NCBI GenBank assembly: GCA_964023205.1
Contig: OZ026845.1
Location: 3,358,001-3,422,000, forward strand
Length of the DNA: 64,000 bases
Direction of reading: 5' to 3'
DNA from: Lutraria lutraria
Lineage: Eukaryota; Mollusca; Bivalvia; Venerida; Mactridae
A program made the translations under genes and the position numbers. Shown piece after piece: positions 13,801-25,800 of the stretch (positions are counted from its first letter, which is position 1; the number at the start of each line of letters is the position of its first letter). The notes beneath the pieces were generated by a model. The model searched no databases. It was not told the DNA's origin and worked only from the letters and a program-made list of their open reading frames with translations.

Positions 13801-16800
13801 TTTCTGCTATTTTTTTCACATTTTGTAAATAATAATATGATATTATAACATCACTAAAATGAAAATTTATTATTGTATGCCATTTATATAATTTGATGAT
13901 CGATGATTTATTGATTTAAGATCAGCTACTCAATCTTTTAATCAGAAGATTTAAATGCATAAACTACTTATAAATAGCAATATTTCTCAGAAAATTACCA
14001 ATTATGGACATTTTTGAGCTCGTGACATATTGGTCAATATTTCTGATGCAGCCATTTAGTATTAAATTTTTTTCATCGGCCAAATATTTAACAAAGAATA
14101 AAACTCAGTAATAAAAATATGCTTTAATATCAACTCTTCTGATTGAAATGTAAGAAACAGATACAACTAAATAAGTAATTGGATTAGTAATACATTCTCA
14201 GAGGTGTATTACTGTGATATACCAACTAGTACACCATGTACTCAATCTAAGAATATTGTACAACTGAGGATGTTTGAGATGTCTTATTGAGCTACTCTCA
14301 CATACTGTTAACCCAGTTGCCGGTGCATCCACTCAGTACATTCCTTAGTCACAAATATAGGACATTTCTCTTATAGGTTTAGTTAGTCTTGAGATGCCAT
14401 TGAGTACTGACCCAGCTTTAGGAGAATGGAAAATAACAGTGACATACAAATCCAAGGACACAGTACAATATTTTACTGTCGATGAATATGGTATTTTTCT
14501 TTTTTTTTCACTGGTGTTTAATGTAGCACTAAACAGCCAGTACCGGTATCTGTTGGTGATTTTGCCAGCTTTAATGGCATACTTATCAAAGTAGATCCAT
14601 CAACCTTCTGTAAGCTAGGTGGTCGGCTTCCTGGAGTGCAAATTTACCATGATTATGCTGTTTTTTCTAGTCAGTGACCATAACTAACACGACTAACAGA
14701 ATTTGCAAATGTTGCAAAACTTACTGAATGATTTTGATACTCTATGTCAGCATTGCAAGAAATTTAAGGGGCATACTTCCTTTCTTTTGTACTGGTAATT
14801 AATCATTTACATTTGTATAGCATCTTTCTTTATTGATATTTGTCATGCTACTAGCAATAAAGTTGTGAAATAAATTTCAATCCATAGACATGATCTGACA
14901 TTTTTCTTGCTTTAAATTCAATTTCAAACACTGAATGAATTATCTGTAAAAAGACTTCAGTTGGGAATTGAAAAATTGCTAATATTGATGTGTATCTATT
15001 CTAGTAATCAAGTTAAGAAAATTAGAAATCCATCCTGATAATATTATGGTCATAATATTGAGATGGTTGTAATGTTGAGGTGATTCCCAAATAAGGTTTT
15101 ACTGTGAATTATTTATTTTCTTTTGCAGTGTTACCCAAGTTTGAAGTGACGATCAAACCACCCTCATACTTGTTGCCAACAAGCAGGCAGATAGAAGCCT
15201 TTGTTTGTGCCAAGTGAGTCTTTATTTCATGCATATATCACACATGATCAATAAAACAAAGAAATAAATGCATGACAAAACAAAAGTACAGTGCAGATTC
15301 TCCAAAGCAATATCACCCTTTGGAAGGTAGAAAAATCATGCTGTTATTGAAAGTAGGTTGTTGCTCAAAGAGAAGGCTGCTATGGAGAGGTTGCACTGCT
15401 GTTCAAATTCCATCTAGGTCCAGAATCACATGTGTAGGATATATCCAGCTAGCTTACAGAAAGTAAGTGCTTCTACCCAGGTGTATGCCTTGGATTCCCT
15501 CTACCATTACAGCCAGCAAATTCGCCAACTAACCCTGGCTGTTGGTGCCACATTAATCTTCTTGAGGGAAATCAAAATACTGAAAGTATTGGCGGAAGGT
15601 GATTTTTTTCCATGCAAAGCAAAAAGAGAAATGTATTTAGATCCAATACACTTAATTGAGGCCTACCTGGTACGTCTGTATATTCACACTATTTAGTCGA
15701 GACCTTTTTTCTTTTGTGGCTTTCCTTTCAACCAAGCTGTTATGGGGTCCATGCAAGGACAGCCTCTGTCAGATGATAACATAGGAATGGGATAAATCCC
15801 GTTCCAAAAACCATCGTATATGAAACTGAATAGGGTAACTTTATTTTCAGATACACTTATGGCAAGCCTGTTGTTGGAGATGCAAATGTGGAAATATGTT
15901 ACAAGTCGAGATATTTCTACCACAGAAACCCAACAAGACCTTGTGCCATCATGTTATTGACAGTAACTAAAAATCTTTGATCAAAATAGACTATGATGAA
16001 TAGTCAAGCTAAATTATTTATTGGCATAAACACATAAGTCCAATGTCAAGTAAACATATAAACAAATTATGATGATTAGTATGATATTAAGACCAGGTTT
16101 TCTCCAACTTAATACATATATTAAAGTGATCTTACTATAAATCAAGTTGAAATAGAGAAAATTACTTGTCTGCTGTGAAAATAAGACAATTATAGGTGGT
16201 GCAAATAACATTTATGTGTCGAAAAAAGAATTTTAAGTCCTATCACTTAAAATGAATGCTTTTATTTCTATAATATTGTAAGGACTGACAGAAGAGAACT
16301 AAGAAATTCTTCAACACTTATATGGTAATCACAATTTTTCAGCTTGAAGAAAACGGATGTGCCGAGATTATCTTGGACGCTACTGAAATACAGCTGAAGA
16401 ATCGAACGTTTTCAAGTTATGGAGAATTAACTATTGATGTCAATGTGACTGAAGCACAAACAGGTTTGATGAACTTTGTTGATTGAATGTTAAGTTCCTA
16501 GAAACCTTTGCAGATACAAATGTTCATGTTCTTTAGACAGTCGTTCTTTGTGCATTCATTACTATATTGCATTATTTCCAGATGGGCAGTGTACTTCCTC
16601 CATTCAAGCATTTGTGCTTTCTGATTCGTACATATGATGGAACAAGAGTTTTTGTCAACATACATCAATAAAAAAAAACATCAGTTTTACCAGAGAATCA
16701 AGAACAAAATTGAGAAAATCATGCAAAGACACAAAAATGAGGTTTTATAAATTTACAATATTTTCTCTGTTTTTGTAGGTATCATTTTATCTGGGTCATC

Positions 16801-19800
16801 CAAAGGACCAATGATGACCATGAGACCTTTGAATATGAAGATAGAAGATGACTCCAATGGTCAATTCAAGCCAGGAGTACCATACAAAGCTAGGGTAAAT
16901 ATACCTATATTTATAATTATAGGCACTAGTGTATATTTGTCCAAAATTTAGATGTGTCTTTAACATGAGAGTAGAACTGAACTTGTTTTTTACAGCACTT
17001 AAAATCAATGAAATTATTTCTAGCCCCTTATCAAATTATAAGGGAAATAAATCTTTCATAATAATTCTGAAAAGTCCATTACAGTAAGGTACTGTTTTCA
17101 TTTCAATGCGGACTGTATCCCCACACAAGAGAATAGAATTGAAATAAAAAGTTTTACTGACCCCATATTTTTGGGGGATGTAAGCACAAACCAGGTATAC
17201 ATACATGTAGGGTGTTTTCATTCAGGAGAAGAGTTTATGACGTGAAGCTCTTTAAATAAGAATATGAGGCATGTGCAAATGAAATCTCAACCGAACGATT
17301 TTCTGCCCTCGGGTCAAGAGTCACACAAAAAACATGTAAACATTGTCGATTGTTGTTCATCCCGTGCTTTTCAGGCTTGTTAAATAAACATCTTACTTGT
17401 TTGGTACCAACAAACATTCTGTTTGCAAATAAGTTTAAGACTAAATCTTTAAAAGAGTAAACTTCAGAAAATATAAATCTTGAAACTCGACTTACCCTTA
17501 CAAGAGACAGGGTGAAGAGGTCAAATGACATCACTCTAGTCCTTACTCGCATTGTCCGATTGGAAAACTCTCGACTCGAGTCAATACCCGAGCTCCAAAT
17601 GAAAATGCTCATGCATACAATATTTTTTGCGTAAACCAGCTTTGAATTGAACTAGTTGTGTTATAGGTGGTAGTCACAAATCCTGATGGGACACCTTCAC
17701 CTGGAGAAAATGTTGTAATCACAGCTAAGTCGTATTCAGAAGGCTACGTATGGAATGGAACTTATGGGACTGATGAGAACGGCATTGCTTATTTCTCCAT
17801 CAACAACCTTGTGAAGGACGTCAGTAAACTCACTATAACTGTATGTATTATCATATATATCTACTTCAATCTATGTTAACACTTTATAGCATTTGAGACT
17901 TAGGATTTGTCTTGATAAATTGCTAGGATTTGAAAAAAAACAACAATTGCTGATATTATCTCAAGATAATAATTAACTACGAAACGAGCCCTTTTTCTTC
18001 TAAAAGCACTCATTTCGCTGTGAATTTTGCTTTTGTAAACTTGAAATATATAGAGCGCGTGACATCACTTTATGCCAGGAGCATAACATGGCTGCAGAAA
18101 AAACACAGCTGTCTGTAAATGAAAAAAATATGATAGTGATTTCGGAAACATTTTTCTTGCTTTAAAAAATGCACAGGAGGAAAACACCTCGGATTCCTCT
18201 GTTATAGGACAAATAGAAACTAGAATTTTAAGCTTATGGGACTTTAAATTCCTGGTTATCCAACCAGCTCCATTTATGTGTGCAGACCCTGAAGTGTTTA
18301 ATAGTAAATCATGCAACCTGTTGTTGTCACCAATGAGATATCCAAACCCTTCAACATTTGGATTAAGAAGTATCTTTATATGTTGTAATGATTTATTTGT
18401 TTGTTATAATAGTTTGTAATGAATTGATACTTAACTTTTCATGTAGGTTTGTTTACATTTTTGTCAAGTTGTACATAATTGTTTTTGTTTCATAACATTC
18501 CCTTATTGTCTTTTATGTCAACCATTAGATGTACATGTAAGTGACATATAACAAATCTCAGATCTTATATCTCAAAACTTTATACAGTCAAACCTGTAAA
18601 CGAAGGCCACTCATGGGAAATGTGGCCTTAATTGACAGGTTGGCTTTATTTGGGGGTAATTTCGTTACAAATAATCGGTGACACTTTTAAAAGAAATGCC
18701 TTTATTCACAGGGTTGCCTTTATTCAGAGGGTGGCCTTTATTCAGAGGATGGCCTTTATTCAGAGGGTGGCCTTTATTCACAGGGTGGCCTTTATTCGGA
18801 GGTGGCTGCTAACTCAGGTTTGACTGTATTAGCATTTCTATGATAAACAGAGGCAGGTAAACACAATATACTTACATGATTTACATTGATGCTCCATTTC
18901 AGACTTCTATGGATACTGGAAGTGATTGGAGATATACATTTGACTCAGAATACCACCAAACATATCCACCAACTGGCTACCATCGTGTAGTTCAGTGGTA
19001 TTCTGCCTCTGATAGCTTTGTATACATCCCTGACGTAGACGAGGCAGCTGACTGTGATACTGTGGTTGATCTAGATGTTTACTTCACCGCAGATCCCGGG
19101 ACAGATTATACATTCTTATATCAGGTAAAATTGTTTATTTGTCACATTTTTAGAACAATTAAATAGTTTATGCAACACTTATGATCATTGAAGTCAATAA
19201 AAATCTGTCTGACATTCTGAAAAACTTTTAGCACAATTGGTGTTTAACGTCACACCAACAGCCTGGGTCATGTGGTGACTGTCAGCTTGGTTTTAACGTC
19301 ACACCAACAGCCTGGGTCATGTGGTGACTGTCAGCTTGGTTTTAACGTCACACCAACAGCCTGGGTCATGTGGTGACTGTCAGCTTGGTTTTAACGTCAC
19401 ACCAACAGCCTGGGTCATGTGGTGACTGTCAGCTTTAACGTTGTAAGAAAAACCCTGATGTACAGTACATGTAACCCCTAGGTAGAATCACAGGAAATTT
19501 AATAAGCTAGATAGTTTGCTTCAAGAATTGGTGCAGCTCACATTGTTACAATTTTCCCAGTTTGTAAAAACTTTTATGTGCAGGTCTATGTAAATTCAAT
19601 TTCCGTGAGTTTTTTTTTTAAGTATTTGCAGTAGGGGAAACTTCCGATTGGGAAATCAGTAAGTGGGTTTTACCCTATTTCCCGAATGGGAAATCTGTAA
19701 AAAACTGTTACTAAAATTAATGTAGTAACAGATTTCCCGTTCAGGAAGTAAAATCACTACTTCTGTACTAGTTGCACTCAAAACGCCCGGTGCATAAGAA

Positions 19801-22800
19801 TATGCACTCGATCTTTAAATTGAATATACCATATTAAACTTAAGAGATATATCTAACTTTCTACCGTTCAGATTAAAAAAAAAAATTCTAGTTATTTTTT
19901 TAATTGAACATTGAAATTGCTAAAAAGCAATGTTTCCAGATTCGGAAATAAGGTATATAACTCTTTTCAAACTTTGTCTAATCAAACCTTCGGTATCATT
20001 CTGCATTTATGAATTAAAAACAAATTAATTTTGCAAGAGAATAAAGACCATGATAAGCTATCAAGTCCCTGAATAAGACATGTACGCTGTGTATTTTTTC
20101 AATTTTAGGTTAGAGCTGGAGACAATGTAGTGAATTCTGACAAGAAGGAAATTAAGGCTTCAGACATTGCCTTTGTTTTGAACATACCTTCAGGCGATAA
20201 ATTCACTCCACTAAAAAGAACACGCATTGAAGGTAAAATTATTAATGTTGATATCATACATGTAATAGGAGTAGGAAAATAATGTACCCAATGTGATGCT
20301 TGAACCCACGACCTCCTGCTTGCATGTCAGATTCTCTACCAATAGAGCTAATCCGGCTGGTGAATATCCCAGCCAATTTATAAATACAACATACCACACC
20401 GCTACATATACATGCAGAACAAGCCTGATGTATGTTATTTTATTTTCATTCACTTGGGTTTCACTACAGTTTGCGGCAACCCTTCCATGAGAATTTGCAG
20501 TGGGTAGGATATATTTTGTTTACAATTTAGTTTTTACATTGAATCGAAAATACCTGTTGAAATGCTATTGTATATTGAAAAAAAAAATATACCTAAGCGA
20601 CCAAATTAAATTGTACTGAATAAATTTTTGCTTTATTTACAGTTCCACCAACACCGCTTTACCCTCATCCACCAATAGATCCTGTGCCTGTGGTATGTCA
20701 AGTTTATATTTCTTACATTGTAGTTTACTAGCAAAGTTGAGTACTTTGTTTGTTAATTTGAGTTTTACGCCCCTTTTTATACATGAGAAGAACCAGCAGC
20801 AGACTCTGATCCTTCATAAGTAACTGACTACCCGGTACTTTCTCACAAACAGGACTTTGAGTTCTGCAGAGTATTTTTTTTTATGGAAACACTATTTTAA
20901 TTGGTTTGCTTTAAAAACAGTCATCTTTCAGACTTGTACTTTATTAATGATATAGCTAATGAAATGTTATAAATAGATTATTATTTTGGAGTTAAAGCAT
21001 GCATAACTGTATGTTTTTTTTTCTACATTTACACAGCCATTTGAGGGTGCACGAGGAGAAATGTATGATTATTATGGAATGGAGCCTGTGGATGAAGAAA
21101 TTATTGTTCCAGAGGTTGTAAATCCACTTGGAGAAGAAAACAGTAAGTATGTGAATAGATAAAGTTAGCCAATCCGTCAGTGGTCGGTCAGACTCTTTGT
21201 CTGACCAATCGTCTATATTGTTGATTTTACTTAAAGGTTTGTATAGTATTTTCTTGTACAGTCACACTTGTGAACATTTATAATTATTGACAGGTGGCCC
21301 TTTTTTAGAGGTCTGTTTGTTCTAAAGAATCAATGGCGGTTTTTAAAACTATGGCTTTTATTCACTGAGTGCCCTGTATTAGAAGGTGGCCACTTACACA
21401 GGTTTGATTGTATTTTATGAACATTTTGTTGTTTTGTTATGCAGACAGGCTGCTGACTGATATAGCTGTAAATTTTACCATTTCTCCTCGCATTATGTAA
21501 CAGTAAGCAATTAAATTAAACCCCCTGAAATCTGTCTTTTTTTTAGAAAATGAGACTTCTCTGATAGGGTCAGTTTTATCCTTACATGGCAGACCCATTC
21601 TTTGGAGGACCACCCTCATTGTTTATGATAGATATAGATAGGTGTGCTTGGGGAAAAAATCTACCTTCTCTTTTCTGGTCAAGTCACTGTCACCATGATT
21701 CTTTTAGCCTAATAAACAAACAAATGAATGATAGAGCATTAAATTGTCATGAATGTTATAATTCCAGATGCTAATGTCAACCGTCTTGCACACTTCAAAC
21801 TTCAAGTTCCAGTCTTCAAGGCTTACAGTCCTTATGCTAAACTTTTATTGATGTATATGCGCAAAGACGGGGAAGTAGTAGCTACCAGTTTACAGTTTGG
21901 TGTCAACGGTTGCTTTAGTAACAAGGTATATTATTTCAAGATGATAATTTCATTCTCAATTACCTTTTCGCTGTCAGACACATAATTACTGCTGCATGAT
22001 TGTACACTGTATTGCTAGGAAATGTTTAAGAAATGCAAGCTTATTTAGCCAATTCCTAAACAGGTGTACCCATCACATACAGGCAAATATGCAGAAATTT
22101 GTGAAGATGGGTATACCTGTCTTTTTGGCAGTATACTGAGATATATGCAGACCATAATTAATTCATCCTTTCCATTGGCAAGGAAAGTGTTAAAAACTTC
22201 ACCTATATTTTCAATGAAACTGTTACGTAATCAGTAAATATCTATTGTATTACAATTTGATTTTTTCTGCTGAAAAAATGTTGTGGTAAGTTACAAATAT
22301 GAATCATACTTAAATATAAATTCCTTCACTGGTCAATTTACTTTTAAAATATGTTGCAGGGTGTTTGAAGTTAATATCATTCAGTCATAATGAAAGATTA
22401 CCATTTTTGGTAATTCTAGCTGATCCTAACATGTTGCGGAATCTCCATCTTTTCTTATAGCAAATTATTGATTTGAATGAAAATCAAATGTTTGCAAATA
22501 AGTCATTTGATATGTTTTTCATTCATCATTTTATTTAATGAGTTTATTTTATTGTACATGTACATATTTCATGGACAGTTTATTGATTTTTTCTAGAAAT
22601 AAGTATGACAGTAATGTAAAAAGTTTGAAATTTACTTCTTTATGATTCTTTTTTCTGGGCAGACAAATTTATTAACCTGTTAGTCATTCAATCTATTATT
22701 TAATGGTTTGTTTGTTTATTCTTGTTTTTTTGTTTACATTGATTTTTGTGCAAAATGATATAGAGGATATTGAATAACTGTGGATTCTGTATTGAATTTA

Positions 22801-25800
22801 TTGATTGAGTTGAATAAAACAGTATAAAGCGAGCCTCTGGCGAGCTTCATACAGTTTTATTGAATGAGTTCAATAAATTCAAGATGGAATCTACACAAAT
22901 TTAATATTTTTTTATCACATACACTGAAAATACGCGAAAACCAACATACCTGTAAGACTAATCAGAAAAGAGTGACACATGTGTAATAAGGGTTTTTAAG
23001 TAGCACAAACAATAGTTCCATTATAAAACATCATATATGATAAATGTGTGAACATATCTAACGATATAAACAGTGTCTTTGCTTACTCAAATTGTTACAA
23101 TCAATTCAAAACTACTCCTGCGAAGTTATAAATTTTGTTGACAAACACCGTAGGAATAAATTCATGTGAATCTGCTCATTTACATATTATACGCAAGGTT
23201 GTGCCATATCATTTTTACAGTATGGCCAAAATGGCACGGGTATGTGATAAATGGTTTTATTGAACTCATGTTGAAAAATAAAATACATTTTATCACATCG
23301 GTGAAGCCTTACCTTTATATTATAGGCAAGTTTGTCATTTGCCGAGGAAACAGTTAAACCTGGTGAGACTGTAAACTATACAGTTTCTGCAAGTAGTGGA
23401 TCCACATGTTTCGTGGGTATGGTAGATAAAAGTGTGATGTTACTTGGAGGAGATAACCAGATTACTCCAAAAGATGTAAGTATAACATAGCTTTTTCAAA
23501 TTTAGTGGTAAATTGACAGACAGGTGAGCAGACAAGTGAACAGACTAGTTGACATTCAAGTTGACAGACAGGTAAACTGACAGGTTAACAGACACGTGGA
23601 CACACAGATAAATATATTGGTTGACTGACAGGTAAACTAACAGGTTAACAGACACGTGGACACACAGATGAATATATTGGTTGACTGACAGGTAAACTAA
23701 CAGGTTAACAGATCCATGGACTGACAGATGAATAGATGGGTTGACTGACAGGTAAACTAACAGGTTAACAGATCCATGGACTGACAGATGAATAGATGGG
23801 TTGACTGACAGGTAAACTAACAGGTTAACAGACACATGGGCAGACAGATGAATAGATGGGTTGACTGACAGGTAAACTAAAAGGTTTACAGACACGTGGA
23901 CAGACAGATGAATAGATGGGTTGACTGACAGGTAAACTAACAGGCTAACAGACACATGGGCAGACAGATGAATAGATGGGTTGACTGACAGGTAAACTAA
24001 AAGGTTAACAGACACATGGGCAGACAGATGAATAGATTGGTTGACTGACAGGTAAACTAACAGGCTAACAGACACATGGGCAGACAGATGAATAGATGGG
24101 TTGACTGACAGGTAAACTAAAAGGTTAACAGACTCATGGACAGACAGATGAATAGATGGGTTGACTGACAGGTAAACTAAAAGGTTAACAGACACGTGGA
24201 CAGACAGATGATAGATGGGTTGACTGACAGGTAAACTAAAAGGTTAACAGACACGTGGACAGACAGATGAATAGATGGGTTGACTGACAGGTAAACTAAA
24301 AGGTTAACAGACACGTGGACAGACAGATGATAGATAGGTTGACTGACAGGTAAATTAACAGGTTAACAGATACGTGGACAGACAGATGAATAGATTGGTT
24401 GACTGACAGGTAAACTAACAGGTTAACAGACCCGTGGACTGACATATGAAAAGATGGGTTGACTGACAGGTAAACTAACAGGTTAACAGACTCATGGACA
24501 GACAGATGAATATATTGGTTGACTGACAGGTAAACTAACAAGTTAACAGACACGTAGACAGACATATGAATAGATTGGTTGACTGACAGGTAAACTAACA
24601 GGTTAACAGACTCATGGACAGACAGATGAATAGATTGGTTGACTGACAGGTAAACTAACAGGTTAACAGACACGTAGACAAACAGATGAATAGATGGGTT
24701 GACTGACAGGTAAACTAACAGGTTAACAGACACATGGACAGACAGATGAATAGATGGGTTGACAGACAGGTAAACTAACAGGTTAACAGACACGTAGACA
24801 AACAGATGAATAGATGGGTTGACTGACAGGTAAACTAACAGGTTAACAGACACGTAGACAAACAGATGAATAGATTGGTTGACTGACAGGTAAACTAACA
24901 GGTTAACAGACACATGGACAGACAGATGAATAGATGGGTTGACTGACAGGTAAACTAAAAGGTTAACAGATCCATGGACTGACAGATGAATAGATGGGTT
25001 GACTGACAGGTAAACTAACAGGTTAACAGACTCATGGACAGACAGATGAATATATTGGTTGACTGACAGGTAAACTAACAAGTTAACAGACACGTAGACA
25101 GACATATGAATAGATTGGTTGACTGACAGGTAAACTAACAGGTTAACAGACTCATGGACAGACAGATGAATAGATTGGTTGACTGACAGGTAAACTAACA
25201 GGTTAACAGACACGTAGACAAACAGATGAATAGATGGGTTGACTGACAGGTAAACTAACAGGTTAACAGACACATGGACAGACAGATGAATAGATGGGTT
25301 GACAGACAGGTAAACTAACAGGTTAACAGACACGTAGACAAACAGATGAATAGATGGGTTGACTGACAGGTAAACTAACAGGTTAACAGACACGTAGACA
25401 AACAGATGAATAGATTGGTTGACTGACAGGTAAACTAACAGGTTAACAGACACATGGACAGACAGATGAATAGATGGGTTGACAGACAGATTGATTGGCA
25501 TGCAGATGGATTTGTTTTCATAACATTCTTGTTCTGCCACTTTCTCACAGATGTTTTGGTTTCTTCAGGTATTAAATAAGGCAGGACAGATTTCAAGGCA
25601 ATATTTTTATAAAAGTTACTATAAAGAAGATGAAGCATATTGTCAGGAGGCCCTTGATATGACTGAAGGTAGGTCACATGTTTGATTAATTCTTATACTT
25701 CACTAGAGAATGTCTGGAAAATGCTAAATACATTATGATCAGGTAGATGAGTCATGTATTGTTTAGTTTTCATATACTGGTTTAAGTCTTTTTTTTTCAT

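Noticed and set aside
19600..19790. Inverted 'gggaaatctg ... cagatttccc' segment as a separate element
   Set aside because: A partial palindrome is visible (gttacta/tagtaac) but ends and duplications could not be defined.
20283..20362. Functional tRNA genes at 20283-20362, 27276-27350 and 43950-44012
   Set aside because: A- and B-box-like parts are present but no convincing acceptor-stem pairing; SINE heads or tRNA pseudogenes fit better.
23545..25540. Two long minus-strand open frames (216 and 414 codons) as protein genes
   Set aside because: They lie wholly in the 60-bp minisatellite; the peptide is a 20-residue repeat forced by the DNA period, with no family resemblance.
23000..25700. 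CRISPR array
   Set aside because: Repeats are contiguous without unique spacers and the genome is eukaryotic.
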